Assembly (NCBI GenBank): GCA_031549725.1
Contig: JAVBPH010000006.1
Span: forward strand, 1 to 60,727
Reading direction: 5' to 3'
Origin: UBA937 sp031549725
Lineage (GTDB): Bacteria > Spirochaetota > Spirochaetia > Treponematales > Breznakiellaceae
DNA length: 60,727 nt
Shown here: positions 44,282 through 52,998 of the stretch, in pieces
Position numbering within the stretch: position 1 is the first letter of the stretch
Layout: each line of letters starts with the position of its first letter
The notes under the pieces: generated by a model
What the model was told of the DNA's origin: nothing
Databases searched by the model: none
Seen by the model: the letters and a program-made list of their open reading frames with translations, nothing else
Made by a program: the position numbers and the translations under genes

Positions 44282-45458
44282 AGGGAATTACTCCTAGGTT
44301 TATTTTCTCAAGAAGAATTTTTTCTGCCCTCAACTCCAGGGTTTCCCTGGAAAGGGTTCCCGATTCAAGGGCGTTCACAATGGCCTGCCTGGTTTTTCTC
44401 AGATCCCTGGGCCAAACCATCACCAGGTTTACCCCGGAGTTCAGAGCTTCGATCACCGCATCCTGCGGTTGAATGCCGCGGCTGCTGACGGCTTTCATGG
44501 AGAAATCATCCGCAATAATTATACCATCAAATCCTATGCTGCGGTATAGCCAGTCCTGGATCACCACACTTGAAAGGCTCCCGTTTTTATCCGGGTCCAG
44601 GGCCGGAATAATGCTATGGGAAATCATTATTCCCCGGGCCCGGCCGTTTTTAATGGCCTGCCTGAAGGGTACCACCATGGCATCCAGTTCGGTCCGGTCC
44701 TGTTTTAACACCGCCACCCCCGTATGGGGGTCAACGCCGGAACTTCCGGGAAAATGTTTCAGCACAGGCACAACCCCCGCCATGGACATACCCTCCGCAA
44801 AGGCCGATACAGCCGATGCAACAAATGCCGGATCCGGACCGTAGGAACGGTTGTCCAGGAACAGGATGTTTTCCCTGTTTTCAATTTCGGCTATGGGAGC
44901 CAGGTTCATGTTAATACCCAGACCTGACAGTTCTCTTCCTGATGAAAAAGCATCCGCCCGGATATTTTCCAGGACGGCTTCCCAATTTCCTGCCTGGGCT
45001 TCATCCCAATACATCCGGGGTGGAGGAAGCCGGGTTACACCGCTGGCAAAACGGTGGACATCGCCCCCCTCATGGTCTACCGCTATGAATGGAGGAATGT
45101 CCTGCCCGGATGTTTTAATCAATGACGTGGTTTCCGCAAGAAGATCCCTGATGGTTCCAGGGTCTTTGGTCAAATTATATTTAAAGAGCATCACCGCCCC
45201 GGCGGGAATCTCCTGTAATAATTCAACCATGCCGGGCCGGAGATGAACCTCCCCGTCGATTCCTGTCATAAGAACCTGGGCCGCCAAATCCGGATTGGAC
45301 ATGGAGGCTACGATCTTTTGGGCTAGAATTTCTTCCCTGCGGGGAGAAACCACCGCAGTTTGACCGGGGTCATTTTGAATACCCGACGGATCCCTTTTGC
45401 TACAGGATATACACAGGATGATAAGCACCACCACGGTACAAATATATTTTTTCACCAT
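44265..45458 (-). CDS. Glycoside hydrolase family 3 lipoprotein (NagZ-type)
   Basis: 397 residues with a lipobox (LCISC), so probably lipid-anchored. GH3 motifs: FIAVDHEGGDVHRF, VLKHFPGSSGVDPHTG (Asp-His dyad kept, the usual GHG changed) and the nucleophile in IIIADDFSMKAV. The family removes beta-linked N-acetylhexosamine in cell-wall recycling. The ATG at 45458 is preferred over the TTG three codons earlier. Overlaps the pseudouridine synthase gene downstream. Confidence 0.83.
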   Translation of the reverse strand: MVKKYICTVVVLIILCISCSKRDPSGIQNDPGQTAVVSPRREEILAQKIVASMSNPDLAAQVLMTGIDGEVHLRPGMVELLQEIPAGAVMLFKYNLTKDPGTIRDLLAETTSLIKTSGQDIPPFIAVDHEGGDVHRFASGVTRLPPPRMYWDEAQAGNWEAVLENIRADAFSSGRELSGLGINMNLAPIAEIENRENILFLDNRSYGPDPAFVASAVSAFAEGMSMAGVVPVLKHFPGSSGVDPHTGVAVLKQDRTELDAMVVPFRQAIKNGRARGIMISHSIIPALDPDKNGSLSSVVIQDWLYRSIGFDGIIIADDFSMKAVSSRGIQPQDAVIEALNSGVNLVMVWPRDLRKTRQAIVNALESGTLSRETLELRAEKILLEKINLGVIPFEPAY

Positions 45459-45509
45459 ATAAATCAAAACCCCGGATTCCCAGATTTGAACAGCCGGGAA
45501 GTATTATGC

Positions 45510-45545
45510 GGGAACATCTAAAAACTTCAACTTTTAGATATTCCC
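45510..45545. terminator. Solo MITE-type hairpin after the NAD-kinase-like gene
   Basis: GGGAACATCTAAAA pairs with TTTTAGATATTCCC around CTTCAA. It lies four bases after the stop of the leftward NAD-kinase-like gene, like the MITE left end next to mgtC. Confidence 0.6.
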
Positions 45546-45549
45546 ATGT

Positions 45550-46719
45550 TTATATCACCATATGGCCTTTTTTTCCGGCCAGGCCGATGGTGACTTCCAT
45601 CCCCGAATTAAAGGAAATGTAATCCTGCTCAATACCGTCACTGAAGATCACCCCGTTTTCTCCCATCAGGGACTCGATGCGCAGGGGTTCCCTTTCGGAT
45701 ATCTTTCCAAAGACCAGGGTGGCCCCGGTGCTTTTACTGGGAAAGGGTTCCCTCACGGCAAAGACCAGTTCGGTACTTCCCCATTTCCCCATCACATCCT
45801 GGAGCTCCGACATACCATAGGATTTTTTTATTGGCCTTTTCATCATCTTTGATTTGGATGATGCGGACGCCCGTTTTTCAGTTTCCTTGAAATCCCGGAT
45901 ATCCATCACAGCCGGCTGTTCCAGGATCTCCTCATCGGCGTATACTTCCTGGGCAGGCATGGGCATTGATGCTTCTTCGATTTTGGAGGACCGGGAAAGT
46001 TTCATATCCGCTTCCACTAGATTTTCATTTTCATAATCAAAACCAAGGGGATTTCCAATCACCGAAGATGAAATCCGTTTTGCCCCGGCGAGGATACTTT
46101 TCATCCAGCCCGTGGAACCCAGGCCGGTACTGACGATAACCCCGCTTGAGGACTGGGGTTCCTTGTTTCCCTTAAATTTGATGATATACCTGGCCGATGT
46201 ATGCCCCCGCTGGCCAATAAAAAAATCATTTACCGCCAGAAGTTCCTGGCCGTTCTGTACCCTGGCTTTGGCCATGGTCACTTCCTCAATTTTACGTTTA
46301 CCTTCGATGGTCTCCGAAACAATCTTCACCGCATCCGTTGGCTTAAATGGCAGAAGCACCCCGTCCCACCGGCCCGGATCAGGGTTAACCCCGATGATCG
46401 CCTGGTCATCCAGGTATTTCATGGTGTTCGCTACCAACCCATCCTGGCCAACCGCCACAATAATATCATCCGGAGCAAAAACAAAATTGGGAAGGTACCG
46501 CCGGTCCAGAACCTGGATTTTTCCCAGGTCATGCAAATTCCGCCTGACCATCTGCACCGAGTTATTGTACTGGGTATGTTCCGTTTCATATTCGTCAAAA
46601 TCCGCGCCCAGCTGTTTTACATAGAACCGGGCCTGGGAAATGGTATTCTGGGCAGCCAGAACTTTTTCAAGTCTGGTCTCCCGGGTGATAATGACGATAC
46701 GGTTTTCGTATTTATTCAT
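45550..46719 (-). CDS. NAD-kinase-like protein with a charged insertion
   Basis: 389 residues. The ATP-NAD kinase fold is visible: VAVGQDGLVANTMKYL in place of GGDGT (Asp kept), VNPDPGRWDGVLLPF, AVNDFFIGQRGHTSARYI and VSTGLGSTGWMKS (the S-T-GST nucleotide motif). Between about 235 and 300 is a low-complexity charged segment (MPMPAQEVYADEEI) absent from housekeeping NAD kinases. It follows the SPFH gene by 22 bases on the same strand. It may phosphorylate NAD or another ligand for the SPFH partner; not proven. Confidence 0.72.
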   Translation of the reverse strand: MNKYENRIVIITRETRLEKVLAAQNTISQARFYVKQLGADFDEYETEHTQYNNSVQMVRRNLHDLGKIQVLDRRYLPNFVFAPDDIIVAVGQDGLVANTMKYLDDQAIIGVNPDPGRWDGVLLPFKPTDAVKIVSETIEGKRKIEEVTMAKARVQNGQELLAVNDFFIGQRGHTSARYIIKFKGNKEPQSSSGVIVSTGLGSTGWMKSILAGAKRISSSVIGNPLGFDYENENLVEADMKLSRSSKIEEASMPMPAQEVYADEEILEQPAVMDIRDFKETEKRASASSKSKMMKRPIKKSYGMSELQDVMGKWGSTELVFAVREPFPSKSTGATLVFGKISEREPLRIESLMGENGVIFSDGIEQDYISFNSGMEVTIGLAGKKGHMVI

Positions 46720-46741
46720 TGCTTTTCAAGGGCTTCAGATA

Positions 46742-47761
46742 TTATTCTTCATGATGTTTCATCATTGACTGAAGCAGGTCGGGACTTATATTCAGGTTCC
46801 CTATTTTATCAGCCTTGTCCGCGATGCCCTGGAAAGCCATAGCCATAAGCCGGCCCGCATCAAGATTTGCATTAGCCAGGGCTTTCAGGATTTCCGGGTT
46901 CATTTCTTCGTAAATTTTCATGGCCGCCTTCAGCTCGTAAATTTTTGCTTCGGCTTCAATTTTTTTATTCTGACTCTGGAGTTCCACCAGGGTTTTATTT
47001 TTTTCCTCCTGATGGATCTGGAATGCCAGTTGTTCTTCCTGCATTTCCAGTTGCTTCTGCATCAGGAGCCGCTGGGATTCCATCCGCTTTTCCTGGATTT
47101 CCTGGTTCTTTTTTTCCACCGCCAATTCGGTGTTCAATTCACTTTCCCGGATAACCCTTTCCCGTTCAATAGCATAATTCCTGCGCTGAAAAATTGCTTC
47201 ATCGGATTCCTTCAGGATCTGTTCCCGGGTTTCAGCTTCCAGGGCTTTGGCAGTTTCCGGATTCGGTCTGATGGCGGCAATGGAAACGTCAAGGATTTCC
47301 ACCCCGAGGGATTTAATCATTTCATTTTCCAGCAGGGACTTCCGGATCCTCTGGGCAACGGTACCGGAAGAAACGATTGCTTCTTTCAGGTTTAAATTCT
47401 TGACCGCATCCTTTATGGCCACCAAGGCCAGGTTCACAATCCGTTCACCTAATTTCTGGGAGTCATCGCTGACATAACTGTAATTGTAGTTATTCACCGA
47501 ATAGTTCAGCATCTTTGTGGTTTTGGAAGGATCCGAAATCCGGTATGTAACCTGTCCCTGGACGGTAATTTCCTGGAAATCCACGGTGGTTTCACTGACC
47601 ATAAAGGGAACATCGATACTGTTGGTGGGAACCACAACAATGGAAGTATTTGGGGAATAATAGTTAAAAGAAAGTCCCTCCCCCTGGCTGATGAGCTTTC
47701 CCTTTTTATAACGGAATACGTAAAAACCGGGGTCAAATTTTACATAACGGAAACCAAACAT
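46742..47761 (-). CDS. SPFH/band 7 domain protein
   Basis: 339 residues. The SPFH domain covers about 20-185 (FQEITVQGQVTYRISDP, GVEILDVSIAAIRPNPETA), followed by a long coiled coil (about 185-290, rich in Glu, Gln and Lys) and a C-terminal helical tail. No N-terminal membrane helix is obvious, so membrane contact may be peripheral. Flotillin/stomatin relatives form oligomeric membrane scaffolds. AAAGGAG precedes the ATG. Operon with the NAD-kinase-like gene. Confidence 0.82.
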   Translation of the reverse strand: MFGFRYVKFDPGFYVFRYKKGKLISQGEGLSFNYYSPNTSIVVVPTNSIDVPFMVSETTVDFQEITVQGQVTYRISDPSKTTKMLNYSVNNYNYSYVSDDSQKLGERIVNLALVAIKDAVKNLNLKEAIVSSGTVAQRIRKSLLENEMIKSLGVEILDVSIAAIRPNPETAKALEAETREQILKESDEAIFQRRNYAIERERVIRESELNTELAVEKKNQEIQEKRMESQRLLMQKQLEMQEEQLAFQIHQEEKNKTLVELQSQNKKIEAEAKIYELKAAMKIYEEMNPEILKALANANLDAGRLMAMAFQGIADKADKIGNLNISPDLLQSMMKHHEE

Positions 47762-47946
47762 AGCAACTCCTTTTTTGAAAGATGATTCATCAGTATATAC
47801 TTTTTGATTGTTTTATAAAAGGAGTTTAATCCGGAGAAAACAACAGATCCTATGAATCGTGGAAATGAAAAATTTTATTCATTTTTTGGTATAAGAAACA
47901 CGGATATTCCGGATTAATTACAATCACCGCCGCTTGATTGACAAAT

Positions 47947-48125
47947 CAACAAACCTTCTGCACGCTTTCGCGTGCGAGGCAGAGCACCGTGGTTTGTTGG
48001 TTCTGTAAGGTATGGATTTTATGCGGGTTCAATACCATACCATTTTCATTTACAAGATTTTAAGAGCGCCCCGGAGTCTCGCACCCGGGAGTGTGCAGAA
48101 GGTATTAAACCCACTTGCGAATAAA
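47947..48125 (+). repeat. Structured intergenic repeat, copy R6
   Basis: 179 bp, closest to R4. Outer stem CAACAAACC/GGTTTGTTG, GCACGC-TTTC-GCGTGC hairpin, spacer TCTGTAAGGTATGGATTTTA, closing stem GGGTTCAATACC (48025-48036) with GGTATTAAACCC (48101-48112), inner CCCGG/CCGGG hairpin, tail ACTTGCGAATAAA. With the MITE that follows it fills the 549-bp gap before the lipoprotein gene. Confidence 0.85.
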
Positions 48126-48148
48126 GATAAAAAATGGAAGAATAATTA

Positions 48149-48290
48149 GAGGCTTTTTCAAAATGTTAGATTTTGAAAAAGCAACCTTAGATGTGAGTGC
48201 AGCAAGAATGCTATTTTATTTATGGATAAGGAAATAGCATTCTTGCTGCAAAAGCCTTTTTCAAAACTAACCGAGTTTTGAAAAAGGCTC
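48149..48290 (+). mobile_element. MITE-like element, family 1, complete
   Basis: 142 bp flanked by ATTA on both sides (48145-48148 and 48291-48294). End hairpins GAGGCTTTTTCAAAA... and ...TTTTGAAAAAGGCTC, core CTTAGATGTGAG, central stem TGCAGCAAGAATGCTATTT with its exact complement. Compared with the 17158 copy, an A-T pair in the central stem is replaced by C-G on both arms. Confidence 0.9.
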
Positions 48291-48310
48291 ATTAAACAAG
48301 GAATTTTATT

Positions 48311-49255
48311 ATGAATAAATTATTTATAGTTTTAACTTTGATAATAACCTCAGCAATTTTAATTTCTTGTGCTACCACTAAAGCTACTACCGTTGAAATT
48401 CAATTTGAGTACCCGCCACATATTGATTTGAGTACCGTACAAACGATTACGGTTGTTATTCCTCCTGCAGAATGGGGTGTTAAGGGAAGATACGTATACC
48501 TGGAAAAATATATAACCCAAGCCTTGGCTGATGGTATAAGAAAAGCAAAGATTTATGAATATATACCATTTGCGGAGGGAGTAAATGCTGATATACAGAT
48601 AACTTGGCGGTTGATAGATGTTACTACAGATGATGAGGATGAAGAAAGAGAAGAACATGGGAAAAAAAACAAAGTAACTTATACGACCAGAACAGTAACC
48701 GTTAAAATTGAATATTCATTTTTCGATCCAATCAATAATGAGGTATTGAGGGTTATTAATTCAGAAAGCAGTGCAAGTGAAACTTTTAAAAAAAACAAAT
48801 CATATCTGCTGGATATTTTGTTTGATACTTCTTCCAGAGAAACAATTAAGCAGGAAGAAAAGATTGCCATAGCTGCGGTTAAAAAGTTTTCAGGGCAAAT
48901 GAACACCGAACTTGTTCCCCGGGAAAGAACAGAAAAAAGGTCGATTATGGAAGATCAAAAAAATGATCCGCGTCTAACAGAGGCAAAATCACTTGTCAGG
49001 AAGAAAAAATACCCGGAAGCACTTAATCTGTATAAAAACATTTATGAAGAAACCGGCGGTGTCGCCGCCGGATATAATACGGCTCTTTTACTGGAAGCAA
49101 ACGGCCAATTTGCGGATGCACTTGCGTTACTGAAAGACTTAAATAACCGGATAGAACAATCAGGTAAGAATAGACTATATACCATTGAGGTTGAGATAAG
49201 GAACCTGGAAAAATATATAAATGAAAGTAAAATATTGGAAGCTTACAAAAGATAA
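48311..49255 (+). CDS. AT-rich lipoprotein gene of unknown function
   Basis: 314 residues with a lipobox (ILISCATT). Beta-rich N-terminal domain (IQFEYPPHIDLSTVQTITVV), an acidic lysine-rich linker, and a C-terminal TPR-like helical part (EALNLYKNIYEETGGV, YNTALLLEANGQFADALALL). The architecture resembles DUF6340-like spirochaetal and Bacteroidetes lipoproteins, but I cannot assign it. Codon use is clearly more AT-rich than neighbours, and repeats adjoin both ends, with R3 starting at the base after the stop. AAGGA is 9 bases before the ATG. Confidence 0.7.
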   Translation: MNKLFIVLTLIITSAILISCATTKATTVEIQFEYPPHIDLSTVQTITVVIPPAEWGVKGRYVYLEKYITQALADGIRKAKIYEYIPFAEGVNADIQITWRLIDVTTDDEDEEREEHGKKNKVTYTTRTVTVKIEYSFFDPINNEVLRVINSESSASETFKKNKSYLLDILFDTSSRETIKQEEKIAIAAVKKFSGQMNTELVPRERTEKRSIMEDQKNDPRLTEAKSLVRKKKYPEALNLYKNIYEETGGVAAGYNTALLLEANGQFADALALLKDLNNRIEQSGKNRLYTIEVEIRNLEKYINESKILEAYKR

Positions 49256-49416
49256 TGAAGAACCCCGAGGCAAAGCCTCGGGGTTCTTCGTTGTAGAGGA
49301 AATTATTATACAGGCTGAGGGTTCATACCACATACAAATGTTTCAACCTTCATCCAGGGCGTTAAAAAATCAACCGTTGCCAGCATCGTGTATGAACCCC
49401 AAAAGCCTTCCAATCA
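49256..49416 (+). repeat. Structured intergenic repeat, copy R3
   Basis: 161 bp with a perfect 5-prime hairpin (GAAGAACCCCGAGGC-AAA-GCCTCGGGGTTCTTC), spacer TGTAGAGGAAATTATTATAC, closing stem GGGTTCATAC (from 49318) with GTATGAACCC (from 49390). It starts immediately after the TAA of the lipoprotein gene, and the 5-prime hairpin may terminate it. Confidence 0.87.
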
Positions 49417-49495
49417 GATGGGGTACTGTATATAACAGGCGGTATGGCATATACTGATCTGTTATGTGCAGTATCAAAAAGGCATTCCCGTAAAA

Positions 49496-50059
49496 CTAAT
49501 CGTTTACCCGTTCCACGTATTCGTTGGTTTCTGTATTGACGAGGACCTTTTCACCCTGCTTTATAAAGAGGGGGACCCGGACGGTCAAGCCGGTTTCAGT
49601 AACAATAGGTTTGGTGGCTCCCGAAACGGTATCACCCTTCACGTAATTTTCACTTTCCGCTACGGTAAAAACAACCTTATAGGGAATTTTTATATCGATA
49701 ACCTTTTCTTCCCAGATGGTTATTTCGTAGGATTCCCCTTCCTTAAGGTAATATTTTTTATCTTCCATTTCAGAAATAGGGACTTCGTATTGATCAAAGG
49801 TTTCACTGTCCATAAAGTGGTAATTATCCTGATCAGCATATTGATATTGACAATTATGGACATCCACCACAGCATCTTCCACTTCCTGCTGGGTCTGGAT
49901 AGTCTGGGTAAGCACAGATCCGTCTTTTATACTTTTCATTTTAATCCGGGCAAAGGCTGCGCCTTTTCCGGGGTTTACAAATTCCCGCTCCACCACAATA
50001 TAGGGCTGTCCCTTCTGAAGCAGGCAGGTTCCTTTGGCGATATCTCCGCCTCTTATCAT
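49496..50059 (-). CDS. efp: Elongation factor P
   Basis: 187 residues, three beta domains as usual. The domain I loop reads NPGKGAAF with the conserved Lys at the tip, which is the post-translational modification site in many bacteria; no modification genes (epmA/epmB) are in the window. EF-P relieves ribosome stalling at proline runs. GAGG precedes the ATG. Confidence 0.93.
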   Translation of the reverse strand: MIRGGDIAKGTCLLQKGQPYIVVEREFVNPGKGAAFARIKMKSIKDGSVLTQTIQTQQEVEDAVVDVHNCQYQYADQDNYHFMDSETFDQYEVPISEMEDKKYYLKEGESYEITIWEEKVIDIKIPYKVVFTVAESENYVKGDTVSGATKPIVTETGLTVRVPLFIKQGEKVLVNTETNEYVERVND

Positions 50060-50170
50060 GATATCCTCACTTTCGCGTCTAAGAATGGCTTATTATAGTA
50101 AATTTCCCGGTGTTTAGTCTAGGAAGCATGGAATGGAAGAACAGCTGTACGGATATTATTCCGGTCCCGG

Positions 50171-50440
50171 TCTCTGCGGTTTCCTGCCCTGGGGCTCTCG
50201 AAGGGTCGAAGGGACCTGCGAAAAAGGGACTTTTTGTCTCTGGTGATTTCGAGAGCCTCAATCACCGGGGGCTCCGGTTCCTGGGGCTCTCGAAGGGACC
50301 TGCGAAAAAGGGACTTTTTGTTGCTGGTGATTTCGAGAGCCTCAATCACCGGGGGCTTCCGGTCCCTGAGGCTCTCGAAGGGACCTGCGAAAAAGGGACT
50401 TATAGTCTCTGGTGATTTCGAGAGCCTCAATCACCGGGGG
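50171..50440 (-). repeat. Tandem interlocked-palindrome array C (84-85-bp period)
   Basis: Two full units and flanking partial ones; GGGACCTGCG recurs at 50211, 50295 and 50380. Stem one GGTGATT/AATCACC, stem two CGAGAGCCTCA/TGAGGCTCTCG interlocked with it, linker hairpin AAAAAG-GGA-CTTTTT. It begins nine bases after the histidine-kinase stop; strand given as that of the kinase gene. It fills the gap to efp. Confidence 0.87.
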
Positions 50441-50448
50441 GGGTAAGG

Positions 50449-52566
50449 TTAAACTATATTTTGGATATTTAAGAATTTCCCGGTTTTCCTGAACAGATCG
50501 TTCACATCGATGGGTTTGGCAATGTGGTCGTTCATGCCCGCTTTCCTGCAGCTGGCTACATCATCGGAAAAGGCATTGGCGGTCATGGCAATCACCGGAA
50601 TCACCTTAGCCTGGGGCAGATCCAGATCCCGGAGTTTTCTGGTAGCGGTATAACCATCCATGACAGGCATTTGTACATCCATAAAAATAAGATCATATTT
50701 TTCCGGATCAGCCTGGAACAGGTCCAGGGCAATCTGTCCGTTTTCTGCACAATCAATGTTCAGTTTGGTATTTTCAAACAAGGAGATGACAATTTCACGG
50801 TTTATTTCCACATCCTCCACCAGAAGAACCTTACGGCCGCTGAAATCCGGGATGGTGCCGCTTCCCAGGACGGTATGCTTATTCAGCATATCCCTGGTAC
50901 CCTCATACAGGAAAAAACGGACGGTAAAACAGCTGCCCTTTCCTTCTTCGCTTTTCACCCTTATACTGCCGTCCATCATTTCCACCAGGTTTTTGCTGAT
51001 CACCAGTCCCAGACCGGTTCCGCCGAAACGGCGGGCTATCCCCCGGTCTGCCTGTTCGAACTTGCTGAAGAGCCGGCCCTGCTGTTCCCGGGACATGCCA
51101 ATCCCCGTATCCCGGACAGTTACCTCCAGTTCTATCCGGCCATCGGCCTTACCAGCAAGGTTTACCGTAAAATAAATTTCACCGTATTCGGGGGTAAATT
51201 TTACGGCATTTGAAAGCAGGTTGAGCAGGATCTGGGACATACGCATATCATCACCCAGGGCGATCTCCGGAACATCCGGGGATAAAGTGAGGACAAATGA
51301 CTGCTGCTTTTCCGCAGCCCGGACATCGATAATACTTTTTATGTTATAAATGGCCGATACCAGTTCAAAAGGTTCATGGGCGAGTTCGACCCGGTTTGCT
51401 TCAATTTTACTCATATCCAGGACGTCATTGATAAGAGCCAGAAGCTGCCGGGATGCGGTATCAATCTTGGAAAGACAATTCCTGATCCTCTCCATATCAT
51501 CGGAAGACCGGGCAATTGCGGCCATTCCGGTAATAGCATTAATAGGAGTCCGGATCTCATGGCTTATATTGGCAAGAAAATCACTTTTTGCCCTGGTACT
51601 GGAAAGCGCCTCTTCCCGGGCCTGGACCAGATCCAGGGTCGCTTCGTTGCGCAGTACCGCATTCGTTATAAGCAGGCTTCCGGAACGGAGGATCCCCTCT
51701 TCTTCAACTGAAAAATAACGTTCCCTGTGACAATCGTCGAATCCGACAAATCCCCAAAATTCCCCTTCAAGAAAAACCGGAACCACCAGGATGGAAACGA
51801 TGTTTTGGGGGAAAAGATATTTCTGCTCTTCCGGGGACAGGGATTTGACAGGCCCGTTGACACATATTCCCCGGGACAACTTATACTTCCAGCCGCCCGC
51901 GAATTCACTTAAGGGAACATTCATGGTCAGCTCATTACCCTGCTGGGGAGCGGCTCCTCCGGACCATTCGTAGATCTGGGAACTGTACATAGTCCCATCT
52001 TCAATATAGTTCTTCCAAACATATACCCGGTCGACTTTTACACTTTCCGCCAGCATGCCCATACATTTCAGGAGAACCTCCCCAAAATCTTCCGTACTAG
52101 GCATAAGAAGAATCGATGCCGCATCATTAACCACCCGGAGCAGCTTATCCTGGAACATAATCTCATGGACTCTCCGGTCTATTTCAACCTTAAGCTCCTG
52201 ATTATGCTTTTCAATCTGGCCAAGTGCCTGGTGGAGTTCATTGTTTTTTTCTTTCAGGGAGTTGGTCATGCCCCGCTGGTTATGGACCAGCATGAAAATA
52301 AAAAGGGCGCCAATAAAAAAAACAGTAACAACAAAATAATATATGGGTTCCACTTCCCGGATGAATATATCAATCCCACCAATAATATACCCAAAGAAGA
52401 AAAAAAACGGGGTGGCCAGCGAAATATTCCGCATAACCCGGGAAAACCCGGTCGTACGGTAACCCACTTCCTCCTGGCTTTTTACCAGCCGGAAATATTG
52501 TATGGCGGTGTAGCCCATAATTGAAGCACCTAATATGGTAAGGATAAGACAGAAAATACGAATCAT
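50449..52566 (-). CDS. Hybrid sensor histidine kinase with GAF and receiver domains
   Basis: 705 residues. Three hydrophobic segments lie within residues 1-96, then a coiled coil (about 100-140), a GAF domain (about 145-300, ILVVPVFLEGEFWGFVGFDD), HisKA with the phospho-acceptor in SHEIRTPINAI (about 335), HATPase_c (LLNLLSNAVKFTPEYGEI, RRFGGTGLGLVISKNLVEMM) and a C-terminal receiver with phospho-Asp in FMDVQMPVMDGYTA (about 626). The signal and output partner are unknown; no response regulator is adjacent. AAAGGAG lies nine bases before the ATG. Confidence 0.9.
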   Translation of the reverse strand: MIRIFCLILTILGASIMGYTAIQYFRLVKSQEEVGYRTTGFSRVMRNISLATPFFFFFGYIIGGIDIFIREVEPIYYFVVTVFFIGALFIFMLVHNQRGMTNSLKEKNNELHQALGQIEKHNQELKVEIDRRVHEIMFQDKLLRVVNDAASILLMPSTEDFGEVLLKCMGMLAESVKVDRVYVWKNYIEDGTMYSSQIYEWSGGAAPQQGNELTMNVPLSEFAGGWKYKLSRGICVNGPVKSLSPEEQKYLFPQNIVSILVVPVFLEGEFWGFVGFDDCHRERYFSVEEEGILRSGSLLITNAVLRNEATLDLVQAREEALSSTRAKSDFLANISHEIRTPINAITGMAAIARSSDDMERIRNCLSKIDTASRQLLALINDVLDMSKIEANRVELAHEPFELVSAIYNIKSIIDVRAAEKQQSFVLTLSPDVPEIALGDDMRMSQILLNLLSNAVKFTPEYGEIYFTVNLAGKADGRIELEVTVRDTGIGMSREQQGRLFSKFEQADRGIARRFGGTGLGLVISKNLVEMMDGSIRVKSEEGKGSCFTVRFFLYEGTRDMLNKHTVLGSGTIPDFSGRKVLLVEDVEINREIVISLFENTKLNIDCAENGQIALDLFQADPEKYDLIFMDVQMPVMDGYTATRKLRDLDLPQAKVIPVIAMTANAFSDDVASCRKAGMNDHIAKPIDVNDLFRKTGKFLNIQNIV

Positions 52567-52998
52567 GTATCTGTACTCCTTTCAATCTGACCGGAATGTT
52601 ATGATTACCAGAATTTCAGTCAGCCAGTTACCAGGACCAAGGCGCTTACTTTGCAGGATTTTGACCATGTATTTATTATATGCTTATGATGACAACAGTC
52701 AATAAATGAACCTTCGGTTAGAAAATAATAAAACCAGATAAAAAAGTACAGCAACCCCCAAAAATATTCCTTTTCTTATAGTTAACTTTTTATCAAATAG
52801 AATCAATCCCCTGAAAGACGGGAACTAAAAATTATGCCTGTTTGGTTGAAAAAAATGCAGTAATCTGGAATGATATATATTGTATACATTCTGTGGTCCG
52901 CCATAGGATAGGCCGGTTCTGCCCAGCGACGGATATATCCCGCCGAAGAGTAAAAGCGATCAAAGCCAAATGAGTAATAATATGTACCGGAGGATACC
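52567..52998. other. Divergent intergenic region before etfB
   Basis: No gene or repeat is recognised in this 432-bp gap. It should hold promoters for the leftward kinase and rightward etf operon. AT-rich tracts occur around 52665-52685 and 52870-52890. GGAGG at 52989-52993 is the ribosome site of etfB. Confidence 0.45.

Noticed and set aside
47852..47917. 21-codon microORF upstream of repeat R6
   Set aside because: It has GGAG upstream but is very short, in an AT-rich region, with nothing else to support it.
50110..50446. Repetitive open frames across array C
   Set aside because: Same artefact of near-84-bp tandem units; frames exist in both directions with mirror-like repeats.
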